From assembly GCA_040143965.1 (NCBI GenBank), contig JASJQH010000016.1, positions 1-51,258 of the forward strand: a stretch of 51,258 nt of DNA, given 5' to 3'. Made by a program: the position numbers and the translations under genes. The notes beneath the pieces were generated by a model. It was not told the DNA's origin, did no database searches, and was given only the letters and a program-made list of their open reading frames with translations. The stretch is from Basidiobolus ranarum. Its lineage: Eukaryota; Basidiobolomycota; Basidiobolomycetes; Basidiobolales. This document shows positions 12,412 to 25,073 of this stretch, in pieces. Position 1 is the stretch's first letter. Each line of letters begins with the position of its first letter.

Positions 12412-15400
12412 ATGAAAACTTCAAAAAGCAAATGCGGAGAAACATTGACTAATCCCGATGCCATTTTTGATTCCTCTACTTCAAACATTGTAAATACTCG
12501 TAAACATAACAACAAGTCCACCGCAGCTTCCCAAACAAAAAATACCTTTACAAATGCCTTTAACGCTTTGTTCGGTAGATCTCGTTCTACAACGTCCCGT
12601 AAATCCACACCGGATAAAGAACCCCCCAATTCTCCGAAACAGCCTGCCGTGATGGATCTCAATGTGACTGGTTCACCTAGTGCTTCACACGCGAGCTCAC
12701 CTGAAGTGTTCAGTTCGTCTATTGATCACATCAGTGGTACTTTTACTGGCTCAAACTCAAGCCAAAACCTTTCTCAAAGCCTATCACAAATACTTGAATC
12801 AGATGGATCTAGGCCTACTTCTACTTTATCTGCCCCTCATGCTTTTCGCCCTCGTTCATCTTCCATGAGCGCTATTAGTACGGAGACAAAAAGCTTATGC
12901 AACAGTCCTAGGGATAGTCTAGCGGGTAGTATAGTATTGAAAGAAGGCTATCTTAACAAAAAAGCGGATACATATCAGAGCGGCGCGATTGGATTAGGAC
13001 GTGGATGGAAGGTTTATCGCGTGGTACTTAAGGGGGCCAAACTTTACTTCTACAAACCTCCAACTGAGAACGAGATCAGAAGCATTTTTCCTTTATCTAA
13101 AAATGGCCGGCCTCTCACTATCTCTGAATCAGTGGAGGTTTCTCCCAAAAAATTGCCCGTGTTTAATCGCTCCTCTCATGTAAGCAAGGGCTTAAGACTT
13201 GTAAGTTCTTCATTTGCTTCCTCTACACGTGCTTTACTTTTTGAGCCTACCTCCGATATTTCCAATGACCCCTTTCTTAATCCCATTTATAATCTTGGAG
13301 GCTCTTCGTTATCGTCTCGGTATTATTTTGGTGAGTGTTTCACTGAGGTAGACTCCACCAATTTTCGCTTTAAAAGATATGTCTGCCTCTTAATATTTGA
13401 AGATGTCTTAATGATATGCAAAAGAAAGTGGGTAAAGCATCATCGAAATAGCTTACTAGACGTGGTGAATGACGCTATTCGACTCGCTGGTGGCAGTGGA
13501 GCTGTCACATCCGATTCATTTCTTCAAAGCGAGGACAAGGCATTCCAACAAGGAAAAGGTTATTTTACCAAGTGGAAGCATGATACAACTTATCCTTTGG
13601 ATTCTATTGATATAATCGAAGCCTCATCGACATCTTTCATACGCTCCAGTGAGAAATCGCAGCACACTTCCAATCGAACAACTATATTCCCGCATTACAA
13701 TAGTTCTGTTCCATCCATCGATATTGATCATGCTGGAAGTAATACTCAAGCAATTCAAATTTTCGTTGGTGGGCACAGTTCTGTTAAAAGACTCTTTGTT
13801 GCCAAGGCAGATGAAGAGCAGAACTGGCTTTACAAATTCAATTCTGCTAAATCCTCACTCTCCCGAAAATCCTCTAAAGTGAGAAAGAGCGAAGACCACC
13901 AAAACTCCTGCTTCAGTATTAGCCGTACTAATCTCAGTAATACTAGTATACACAAGGATGAATCTAAGCTTCGTTCACAAAAGAGCGATCCCATCATTCG
14001 TGGGCGTTTATATTGGGATACTCAAATACATCCGGAGTTAGTGACATGCCTAACAGTATCTCCTGATGGAGAATCAAAGTATACTAAAATAACAGGAGGT
14101 TCGGTAGATTCACTTATTCATGAATTGTTATTCCAGAATACACAGAGCGAAAACCCTAATGTCAGCGATTGTGATTGGTTTACGGATGCTTTTCTGGCTA
14201 CCTATACCCGTTTCACTACCTCCATCCATTTTGCTCAAGAATTGCGACGATGTGCCATAATGGGTGTGCCGGAAGAGTTGGAAGTTGCAGCAGATGGCCA
14301 GAGTCTTTTGGTTTTAAATAGACTAGAAGAAGTACTTACCAAATGGATCACCCAGCCTAACGATAATATTGATCGAGAGACTCTTAAAGCCATTGAAGCT
14401 ATTGCCAACGACCTCCTTGTGAAAAATGAAAATTTTGTGGTTGAAGAATTTATGAGCTTGCTTCAAACATCGAAAACTAAACTCGACTCTACAAGCCAAA
14501 AGGAGTCCTTAAATATGAGTCCCCTGGTCACCACTTCCGAAGGAAATCACCTTAACTATCTTGCTAAAGATTTTACATCGTTGAAAAGATCCGGGTTTTC
14601 TCCTACTATTTTCTTGAAGATTTCAGCTGAGGATTTTGCTCAAGAGCTATACGTATTTCACACTAGATGTAAAGCCTGTCTTGTTTCCCAGACTCTCTCT
14701 TTGAAAGGTTCTCTGCTTAAAACCTCAAATGCTAACACTAGTGCCACTAGCTCGCCCTTCTCGGGTATTGCTAGCGTTTTCTGGTTTACTGTATCTGAAC
14801 CTCATTTCCTCACAAAGTTGATATATAACCATCTAATCACTAATGCACAGTCTATGCATCCTTCGCGTCGTAGTGCCATTTTGGCTCATTGGATTCGCGT
14901 GGCCGAGGCTTGTAAAATTTTGGGAGATATGGTATCTTGGGTTGCCATTGCCTTTGCTGTTTGCTCTCCAATCGTTGTTAGATTGCGAGAAACATGGAAA
15001 GGCATTGACAAAAGGATGTGCTATAAAGTCATGCATGAGTGGGCGCCTGCTCTATTTGCAAGCGGGCTTTACGCTACTGAAATACCAATCGTACCAAATG
15101 TGGAAGAAATATTATCTGAACTTGCCATTGGACCAGGCTCTGCCCATCAAATCCCATATTTTGGTGGCATACGGGTGATCGTAGATAGAATTGAAATGGT
15201 TGTTCCACCGGCAATCCCTGGCACTAGCGTCATCAACTTTTGTAAATATCAGGATATTTATAGCATTGTCGATCATACTTTAACAACCTGGGGTCACTTT
15301 ATTCAGAATTCGGAATCCAAAGATACTCTATCTGGTACTTTCGCACTTCAGAACTACTTCGACCATCTTTTGCTTGATGAAGATGCGCCTCTAGATTTTG

Positions 15401-18400
15401 ACTTTACCCAGGGATTTTTGGCATCTCTTGATTGTGAGCCAGTAGTGAACATTCGTCACTTGGAGAATAGTAACAATGGCTTAACAACCAGCAAGCCTGT
15501 GGCATATCAGCCTCTCAAATTTATACCACTCTTTTCGGAACAAACTTCGTTCTTGAATATGGTTGTCTGTGTCGAGCCTTTTGACTCTAACTTAGCAAAT
15601 GAAAAGTATTCGACGAGCCTTACTGATGCGCATACACCTGGTCTAAATATTCCAACTCGACATAGAATGGTCACCTCTACTAGCTTTTTTAAAGGAATAT
15701 CTTCCGCCTCGGAGTTAGCCCGCAAACGCACGCAATCCATGCCTTCTAACCAATACTCGAAAAGTTTGGATTCGGACAAGACCAGTTGGTGGGGAATAAT
15801 CCAAAAACCCAATGGCCCATCCTCTGCTTTATATACCCATGATGCATCCAACTTATCAAATCGCCAAGAATGCTTTTTACTATTGGACAATGGCGAGTTG
15901 ATATTTACTTTATATCAGATTCAAGTAGACAATCAGCGGAACACCTTCAATCTAGTAATCAAGGGTGGCTTAATTTATCACCTCATCGATGTTTTGTTGT
16001 TTGGTATCAAACAAAAAGAGCTTTCTCTCATTGATGTTGCTGGTGAGGCCTTCATCTTTGATGAAAGTGAGGAAGTTCTCTTCGACCAAGAAGAATACCT
16101 TTCGTACTTCTTTATGACGTTCAGAAGTTTCATCAGCCCAAGTGATTTTTTAACTCAGCTGCATCAAAGATACATTGAAATAGAAAGTGACCCAGTAGCC
16201 ACTGCATCAGCGTTGCATTCACCACCAACTTCGAAGTCTGAGGCTACATTATCTATCTTAAAGATTATTGAATACTGGATGAGAAATCATCATTATGATT
16301 TTGTTGATAGCCTTGAACTTAAAGACAGTGTGCTGGCGTTCTTCAACGAAATAGTCGAAAACGAGAGCTGCAGACGCAATGATTTAGAGTGCAATCAATC
16401 ACTCACTGCCGTCGAATCTTACGTCAGCTATATTATAAATTTCATGACCCTCTCTTCTCTCATCCCAATCTCCATACTCAATCAATACAAGTTGGTAGGG
16501 TCTTGGACACAACAAGAGATTCAGGACCGAAATCGGCATTTCTCTGAGAATACCAACCCATCCGAATCCATATTAGGGCTATTAACTTCTCAGACAACTG
16601 AAGATGACTCTGTTTCTGAGGATACCGAGCTCTCCATTCCAAGCATCGACGATTCTTCGGCGGAAAACCTTGTTTATGGTTTAAATGAATGTGCGCTAGA
16701 ACTTCTAAATCAGATATCCCTCCAGGACTGGGTATATGCTATCAATGATCTAGAATCTCAGCGATTGAATCCTTTAGCATGGTATCTGAAGAAAAAGCCA
16801 AACTCTGCGTTTGAAGAAGAAACAACTTTCGCTGATATTTTCTTGTCTCTCGATAACTGTCGACATACCGTTTTCACTGCTACCAGTCCTGCATCAAACT
16901 TCAATCTCCTCTCGTCACTTCCAAGCAGTATATCTGCCTTTTGTCATTTACGAGAAGCGATTAAACAATGGATTATATCGGAAATCACTTCATTCTCCAT
17001 TGATTCCAACCTGCGAGCCTCTCGGATTGTGAAGTTTGTCAATATGATCTCTATGTGCCATGATGAAATGTCTGGCTATGGGATTGAGAAACTCGAGATG
17101 TTCAAAGACAAGTTTCTTTTCCAACCTGCCAAATCACAAATGATAATTCCCTCTTTCGTTGAAAGAGCAATCATTAGTGCTCTAGTCGCCCCTGAAAGTC
17201 GAACCTTTACAAAAGCATGGAACGATGCTGCGAGAATTTTAGGAAAACCGGTAGATTCAATTCAGACTTTCTTAAATCATAAACTTTCCAAAAATACTCG
17301 AGACTCTATTGCCGCAAATTGCAATGGTTCATCCTCAAAACCCGCTGGACTCGTACCTTGCATCGGATGGATCATAGAAAGTATATTGGATGTACAATAC
17401 AATGTGCCAGATCGGCTTCTCTCCTCTAAACGAATGGTCAATTTCGAAAAAGGAATCTTGATATACGAGCTTGTTCAGTCATTTATTCGATGGCCGTTAA
17501 CCTGTCCCAAAACTGAGAACCCTAACTCGATTAATATGATGTTCTTACTTTCTCGTCATTTACTTCCGAATAACCCGGAGCTTCGTTTTATTAAAGAATT
17601 TTCTACTAAAGAGAATTCTAAACCAAGAAACTCCTCCAATGCACATCCTAATAACGTTGTTCAAAATCGAAAGGTTTTCCCACGACTAATCCTCTCTGAA
17701 CAAGAGAAACTTAAGCGAGATTTCAGAGAAAGAGAAAAATTGGAACGAGAGGCACGAGAACGACAACATGATATTCAACGTCGAATTAACGAAGAAGCAA
17801 GGGTGAAAGAGAAACGAATGAAAGAACGTCAACAACGTAGAGCTAAAACAAAGGAACTTGAGAAGATGACCAATCTTTTCAAATCTGTCCATTCACCCCA
17901 TATAGGAACTTCCAAAACACATACCGTAGATGCGTCACCTACAACACTCACCCTTCCATCTACTCCCACCACCGTTCGCTCAAAAAGCACAAATTCGCCA
18001 TCTTCAAATCATGTATCGTCTAATCTACTGTCCAAGTTCCCGGTCACCAGACCCTCTTTGGCTGTGAATCTAATTAACTCTTCAATCACCATTGAACACT
18101 CTCGTGCCAAACGCGATCATGTGTTTAAAATTGTCTCAGAAGAGGGATGTCAATACTTACTTCAAGCTATCGATCGTCAGGATATGCTAGGCTGGGTTAA
18201 AGCTATTACCGATGCGGCGAAAGAAGGAGCGGCCCGAAGATTTACTGTTTTAGTTGAAGATGCCAGAAAAGAAATGGCCATTCAAAGCTCTAATCGATCT
18301 TCCTACTCTGTTATTGAAAAATCTAGCAAGGATATTTCCTTGACGCATAAGGAAAGATCATCTGGTATAGTTTTTTTATACATTTGTATATGATGAAATC

Positions 18401-19393
18401 GGCTCTAATCAATGCTTAATAGTGTTTGGCGTGGAACTTTCTGCATTGATGAAGCATGAACAAGGTGACTATTCCTTACCAGTATTAGTTGAAAAATGTC
18501 TTTGGGAGGTCGAAGAGCGAGGTAATAATTTATTTCTCATTGCCCCTCTCTTGACTTTTAACTTAATTATATTCAATAAGGATTGTGTGAAGTCGGTATA
18601 TATCGTATTTCTGGAATGGCCTCTGCCATCGAACAACTTCGCCAGAGATTCAACAAAGGTATAATTGAAAATCCCCATGACTTCCGATATGTGAGCCATG
18701 TTTTTAATCCTACTATTTTTAGACTGTGAAGCAGTTGATTTATCCGGTGAAGAATGGGGAGATATCAATATAGTCTCAGGTGTTTTGAAACAATGGCTAC
18801 GCGAACTACCAGAACCAGTGCTCACATTCGATCTCTATGATGACTTCATCACTGCTGCTGGTATGTTTTTTAGAATTCTATTTTTAACCATTGTTACTCA
18901 CATCTGTGTGCCTCAGCTATTGAAGACTACGACACTCGGCTAATTGCAATTAAGAACCTCGTCACCGCACTACCCAGGCCCAACTATGTACTTCTGAAAA
19001 GATTAACTGAGCATCTTGAGATGTATGAGATTTGTATATATCCATCATCGCTCTCTAATTCGCAATTCTAATGAAACTAATTTTAGGGTTACCGACTATG
19101 AAGACGTGAATCATATGTACGCCTCAAATCTTGCTATTGTATTTGGACCCACATTAATCCGACCACCGTCCGGACCGTTGTGCTTTGCCACCTCGATGGC
19201 AAATCTTGGTCAGCAACAAGCAATAGTCAAAAATTTGATATTACAATACCATTGGATCTTTGATGTGGAAAGGGAAGTTGAACAACAAAGTAGTCCTAAA
19301 CAAAGCCCCTTGGGAACACTTGAGGAAGTGGAGTGTGAAGCAATCGAGAACTCTACCGAAAATGATCAACAATCGACCCCCACAGACCTGTAG
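12412..19393 (+). CDS. BEM2: BEM2-like multidomain Rho GTPase-activating protein (PH, RasGEF, PH, RhoGAP)
   Basis: Predicted to switch off Rho/Cdc42 GTPases at growth sites. Exons 12412-18364, 18423-18521, 18581-18658, 18723-18860, 18917-19022 and 19087-19393 give 2226 residues, close to yeast Bem2 (about 2170). Order: Ser-rich N-terminus; PH-like domain from about residue 176 (EGYLNKKADTY); RasGEF N-terminal module near 560; RasGEF-like domain about 728-960 (FLKISAEDFAQELY, ILAHWIRVAEACKILGD); a second RasGEF-N-like stretch about 1185-1360; charged coiled coil about 1763-1820; PH near 1880-1950; C-terminal RhoGAP from about 1985 with the arginine finger in GIYRISG and the helix LKQWLRELPEPVL. 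All five introns lie in the RhoGAP end. The giant first exon has no stop. Start 12412 is the first ATG of the frame. GEF activity is doubtful, as in Bem2. Confidence 0.9.
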
Positions 19394-20372
19394 ACCATTT
19401 CTCAAGAGAGAATCCGATGATATTACCATACAATGTTGGGGGTTGTTCGATTTGAGCTGTGCTTTGTATTACCTCCGAATTTTCTTTGTCAATATTTGTA
19501 ATGATTAATCAATTTCATAGTTTTTGTCAGATTCAAATCACCTCATTTTAATAACCCTAACCCTGTACACTTGTAATAACACTTATAACTAAAAATATTC
19601 CAAGTATTAATGATGTTCTGAGCCAATTGTACAACCCGCTGATAACACACTTATAGGCACGCGATCCAAACCGCGCAATTGATAAGTAAAGTAGCCCGAT
19701 GTCCATTATATATATCATTGTCTGCTCCATGCAATATCCTACATACAACTCTGACCAAAAGTCAAAGCTAACCAAGTCAACAATCAGAACAGTTAAACTA
19801 GCCAAAAGTCAAAGTCAACAATCTAAACAGCTAAACTAGCCAAATACCTGAAATCCAAATAGAAATCAAGGTTAAATCAATGTTTATTCACTTATTGGAC
19901 CATCTCATACTTAGTCTAATATATATTATTGTATATCAAGGCAAGTGATCCCATGACTGATGCAGTGTTGTAAGAGAGAAGCGAAAGTTGTTTCGAACTT
20001 ACCACGTATCTTAATACAATATTGCTGATGCATATCTCTGTTATTAGTGTGCGTAAGCATGGAATCTATAAGACTCTGCTACCTTACTCACGATCAATGT
20101 CGAAAACTAAAAAAACTAGTGATTAATGTTAAGTTGAAAAATTTTATTGGATTTATTTGAGGAGTGAAATAACCATCTACTAAAAAAGCCTAAGAAATTG
20201 TTTATTCAATGAACAGTTGTTATTTGGTGTACCCTCTTTAAGTTCCTTTAGTCGGGTATATCCTTTGGGACTTAATATTATTTATTCCACTTTTCTTGTT
20301 ACTTGACCACGTCATTTTAGTTCTGGTTGTTACGGGTTAGAAGATCTCCAATAGAATTGGTTGAGCTCAACT
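19394..20372. other. intergenic region with short repeats
   Basis: About 1 kb between BEM2 and the SUMO ligase gene. It contains the imperfect direct repeat at 19755-19839 and two similar TAACAC(AC)TTATA stretches near 19580 and 19645. The repeat content hints at old mobile-element debris, but I could not define ends or a family. No gene seen. Confidence 0.45.
19755..19839. repeat. imperfect tandem repeat, two copies plus a start of a third
   Basis: Copy 1 (19755-19801) and copy 2 (19802-19839) share CCAAAAGTCAAAG at their start, a GTCAACAATC core and an AAACTAG end; copy 1 carries about nine extra bases after the first block. A third copy begins (CCAAATACC) and fades. It lies between genes. 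Confidence 0.8.
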
Positions 20373-23331
20373 ATGTCTGAACATGAGGTACCTTTAACAG
20401 TGAGCTGGTGAAGATTTAGTTGTCTTGGATTAACCACATGTTGTTTTTTCACTCCCCTCTCCTAGTATCTCGTGAAACGTTGCATACCTTTACTGCTCGT
20501 GAACCAACTGAAAGCTTGCATTCGAAGTTTTAATGAAATAACTGGTTCCCATCTTAGAATTAGTGGAAACAAAGGAGAGTTAATTCAAAGAATACAGCAA
20601 TTTGTAGAAGAAAAACATTACCAGGGAAATAGCGAAGACTATGATCTCGTGAAACAAATCGTACTAACTCATTTTGGAAGGTATCTCATCTAACTTTTAT
20701 TTCTTCTTTATTAAATATTCTTGGGTTAACCAAAGTCATCATACAGAGCGTTACCTATATTTGAACGTTCGGGTTCAGTTGTAAATTCTACTCCAACCAA
20801 AGCTATTCCCCCTCAACGATCCGGGGAGAAACCTATTTTAAATAGTAGGATCAGCTATTCAAACTCCAACGATCGTATACTTCCCTTCAATCCAAACACG
20901 AAGAAAAATCCCGCGGAATTAGGATTCATTTTCAAACCAAGTCCTTTCTATGACATTGTTGAGATGGTGTCTGAAATCAAAGTATGTCATGGTATGTTAT
21001 CGCTCTTTATAAAACGTTCATCTGATTGCAATCACAGTGTATTGATGAAATTATTATTACTCAGAAGTGCAAGAAAAAGCTTCGTTAGTTTGCCTGGACT
21101 TCCAATTAAAAAAGCATCATATTTCTCAGCTTCAACAGCAAAGGTTGGTGTTATTCCTTCAAAAGAGAATGAAGTATGATGTACTGAATTGTTAATATTT
21201 TATGACTTTTTAGTTCAAACTTTGGTCTAATGTTATTTGGGTGTGCGTACGACGAGTCAATTGAAGAAACCTCAAATTCTCCGTCACTTGTAGAGTTTCC
21301 TCAAATGTGCGAAGTCAAAGTAAATACAACGGTGTTGCAGGCAGTATGTTAAATGTTGGATATATACATGCATCTATATCTTAGCACTTTGACTAATATT
21401 AATTTCACCTAATCTCTTAGAGCCTACGGGGACTCAAAAATAAGCCTGGGACGGTAAACCCTCCGGACATCACTGACCTTTGTAATTTGGATGTATTTTC
21501 TACCAACAAAATCGATTTTATGTATGCCAATACGTCGAAGGTATAGTTTTGATTTTATATGCAAATAGTTTAGACATATCTTTGACATCATTTACTATAG
21601 AAATATGTTCTTATGGTTGAAATGGTCAAGAAACATTCAGTAGATTCTTTAATTAATACTATCAAAGAAAGTAGACGAATGTCCAAGGATGAAGTTTTAC
21701 AGCGCAGTTAGTAATTAATGTGTGTACCATATATGACGATCCCAAACTTAGTATTCTTCTTTATTAGTTAAACGCGAAAACGAAGACACCGATATCATTG
21801 CAACTTCTAGTGTTGTATCTCTGAAATGTCCGGTACTACTTTTTTCAATTGATCTATCGCGTCTAGACGTTGTTGACTTACTTTGTTCTTGAAACTATTA
21901 GTTGAGTTATCAACGAATCAAACTGCCGTGTCGGTCTACACTATGTCCACATATTCAATGTTTTGACGGATTAACATTCTTCAGGATGAACGAGCAGACT
22001 CCCACTTGGACTTGCCCAACCTGCAACCGTTCATTAGAGTCATGGGATACCATTGTGATCGATGGGTTCGTATTGGTGTGCTTCATCTAGATCCCTTTAG
22101 ATATACAACTAACATGACATCCTCTGCATAGTTATTTTGAAGACATTCTTCAGAAAGTTCCCGAAGATATTGAAAGTATTATTGTAGAACCTAATGGAGA
22201 CTGGTCCATCCAGGAAAATAAGAGCAAGAACACCGTGGATTCGGACACAAACTCTTTGGATTCCTTGTCAAATTCCAGCGAGCCTACAACAACTGGGTCT
22301 AAAAAACGCAAAGTGGAAGTTATAGATCTAACACTGGAAAGTGACAGTGAGGGGGAAGAAGAAACACACAAAAGGCTGAAGCGTTCTGAGAGCGTCTCTA
22401 CCTCTACGGCTCCATTAAGTCGGCGATTTCCCAATCTTTCGGAAATTGCTATCTCTAACCAAATCACTCCTAACTTGGAGTCGAGATCATCAATGATATA
22501 TCCGAATCGTTCGGAAATAGAAACATACAGAATAAATCCCATAGAGAACTCCATTTCAGAGGATCGAGGCATCTTCTCAGGCCGACATGGTATTTTGAAA
22601 ATTCAGTTTAAGTCTGCTGCTTCTGATTGTTTACCTTCAAACCCCTATATTGTTTAGAAAACCGAGACAACTTGAACGAAAGTATACGGGGAATCACTTC
22701 CATGGCGATATCCTCGCCTATCCCGGACTCTGGATTAGGTTATATGTATAATACACATGCGCCCAATCTTCAGTTGACCGCCCCTTTTGTTCCCCCAAAC
22801 AGCAACATGCCTCCTGTTCAGCCAAGAAGCGAGCAACTAAGTTCCGAAGGTTTTGTAGACTCTCGTAGTCTCTCACCCATAGCTCACCCACCCACTTCTG
22901 TTGCTCTCCGAAGGACGCCAGCAGATCAAATGCAGATTGAGAGGTTGTCCCCATTGGCTTACGGGGACAGTAATTACGAACACAACATTTACAATTCACA
23001 TAGATATGGTACATCTAATGCCTTGCCTCAGGTTGCCGATTACAGAGGTGTTCCTTCATACATGCCTGATATTTCCAGATATCAGCATCCCAAATACTAC
23101 TCACAGATGATGCCGCCGGAGAATGCCAGAAGCTCTCCACATTATCCTGATCGTAGTCGGGAGAACTCTATACTCAAGATACCTGAGGAACAGTTCCCTT
23201 CTCAATACTCACGCTCAGGGCATCATCGCCAACTGCCTGATCAATATCATTTCAGTCGACCGGAAAGTATGGAAATGAATCAGGATCCTGAAGAGCATCA
23301 TACTCGCGAGTATGCCTCTTATTCACATTAG
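20373..23331 (+). CDS. SIZ1: SIZ/PIAS-type SUMO E3 ligase
   Basis: Predicted nuclear E3 that moves SUMO from Ubc9 to substrates. Eleven exons in phase (20373-20387, 20466-20680, 20747-20991, 21065-21173, 21214-21343, 21421-21540, 21601-21706, 21768-21832, 21902-22065, 22132-22589, 22658-23331) give 766 residues. A SAP-type helix pair covers about residues 6-75. The PINIT domain follows (FKPSPFYDIVEM, NFGLMLFGCAYDES, RGLKNKPGTVNPPDITD). The SP-RING begins VSLKCP, is split by an intron, and carries the ligands of CPHIQCFD and WTCPTC. Downstream a SUMO-interacting motif (VEVIDLTLESDSEGEEE) sits beside a KKRK signal. The Pro/Ser-rich tail of about 250 residues is unstructured. The first exon codes for only five residues (MSEHE), so the start is less certain than the core. 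The alternative name within the family (SIZ1, NFI1 or PIAS) cannot be settled here. Confidence 0.9.
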
Positions 23332-23732
23332 CGAAATTCTTAGCCACTTCCCCTCCTCACATAATAATCATTGGTCTATCGACGACGAGAGAGACGACCA
23401 AATATCGTATTTATTATAGAATAACAGTTAGAGTGTCCAGTATTAGTCAATCTTCCTCTCATCACGCCACCTTTCTATCCACCTCACTCAATTCGCGCAA
23501 ATATTCTTTTTACCAATATTTCTTGTATATTAATCTTCAACCTTTTCCTCATTGAAATGAACAAAACGCGCAGATAACCAGATTATTGCTAAAATGCTTT
23601 GAATTTTCCCCTTTTTCCAGCACTTTGTTTTTAATTGTATAGTTTCAATCACTCTAATACTTTTGTTTCTTTTCTTTAAAACTATATATAAAAGCAAAAT
23701 CCTGAATTTATGAAGGAATTGTAGGGTTGCAT
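23332..23732. other. convergent 3' region
   Basis: The shared terminator region between the SUMO ligase (plus) and ribose-5-phosphate isomerase B (minus). AT-rich, with several AATAAA-like and T-rich stretches that could serve polyadenylation on either strand. Confidence 0.5.
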
Positions 23733-24505
23733 CTAATGTTCTAGCTGATGAATCTTCTTGACTCTAATCGAATGATATTCGCCCAAGAAACTGCTATCGA
23801 GATAGGTATCAAGAATCTCTTTGGCCACATCTGGCTCAGTAGTACGGGATCCAATCGCTAGGATATTGGCATCGTTATGCTATTGTGGTGATATAGAAAT
23901 CAAGGATTAAAAAGATTGATGCAGTGCTGCACTATAGGAGAATCTACTCTAACCTGACGGGATAATTCGGCAGTATAATGATCATGACATAATGCGCACC
24001 GAACACCTGCTACCTTGTTGGCAGCAATAGACATCCCAATACCAGTGCCACATATCAGAAGACCAGCTTTAACCTCTACAATTGCACCATAGAAAAGCAA
24101 AAGTATATACTATTGAATAACACCACCCAATAACTTGAGTATAAATGATGTGTATTACCAGAACCAGTGGTTTCTTCGGTGACTTTTTGGCCCACTTCGG
24201 CAGCATTGTCGGGATAATCACACTGCATATTTAACCAAGATGAACAAGTGAAAGTATGTAATAACAGAACAACTACCATATACCTTTTTATCTTCACTCA
24301 CAGTTCCCAAATCTTCAACTTTAAATGTTTCCGAACTACGAGTTTTCTCAAGATATTCAACGAGTATCTTTTTTAAAGGGAAACCTATTCATATAGAAGT
24401 AGAATAAGTGAAAGTAGTGGGGTTTTTCTTCTTGATAATAAGAAAAGAAATACCGGCATGGTCTGAGGCAACATATAACGTTATGTTTTGACTTGACAAA
24501 GACAT
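23733..24505 (-). CDS. rpiB: ribose-5-phosphate isomerase B (RpiB/LacAB family)
   Basis: Interconverts ribose-5-phosphate and ribulose-5-phosphate (or a related sugar phosphate) in the cytosolic pentose phosphate pathway. Minus-strand exons 24505-24454, 24384-24284, 24222-24159, 24075-23954 and 23879-23733 give 161 residues, the usual RpiB size. Key motifs are present in order: the SDHAGFPLK loop at about residues 13-21; a YPDNAAEV region; the catalytic cysteine in [15 protein letters not shown]; the [19 protein letters not shown] segment with the active-site histidine; and the C-terminal [14 protein letters not shown] helix. RpiB is the bacterial-type isomerase, unrelated to the RpiA (RKI1) of yeast. 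It is known from a range of fungi, so ancient transfer is possible, but the five-exon structure shows it is settled in this genome. Substrate identity is not proven by sequence. Confidence 0.92.
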
Positions 24506-25073
24506 TATGGACACTACAAAAGTCTGAAACAACCCCTACTGCTGTCTACTGAGGAGGTGTGTAAAGGATCTTTGCCAAGTAATTGAGGTGATTGTTCATA
24601 GAAAACCGGTATATGCTGATCTTACGTTATGTATTTCCCGATATGATGAGTACCTCCGCCACTTATCTCTGTCATCTATCCAGTATCCATCTGACTTCAT
24701 TCAAGTATTATACGGATTCATTCATCAGCAGGCAAGTTAAATGAGATCATTTAATAGAAATATTTTAATTGAGTTAGAAGAGGGGATATAGGTCTGTGTA
24801 CTAGAGAAGTGGGATGGAGCGGATTTTTTTGGCTTTTTTTTCTAGACATTTACTAATAGAAGAGTAATCGAATGACACATAAGAGACGGAGAAATTAAAT
24901 CATAAATCGGAAGGAATGCGGTGTAGAGTTTATGGGGAAAAAAACTCCAAGTTTTTTGTGCAAGAGATAAGACAACTATGTAAAGAAAACGAGTAAAACA
25001 AACGAGTAACTATAGGCGTTAAAACTGGCTAATCAGAACTCAAAAAGTAGTTACAATGTAAGGAGTGTTTCAT
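24506..25073. other. intergenic region
   Basis: The 3' flank of the Rab gene and promoter of the isomerase gene, both on the minus strand. It contains A-rich and T-rich tracts around 24825-24960. No coding signal. Confidence 0.5.

Noticed and set aside
12348-12662. 104-codon minus-strand frame at the BEM2 start
   Set aside because: Antisense shadow of the BEM2 N-terminus with no independent support.
24506-25073. small RNA gene in the A/T-tract spacer
   Set aside because: No A/B boxes, no stable stem suggested and no known RNA motif.
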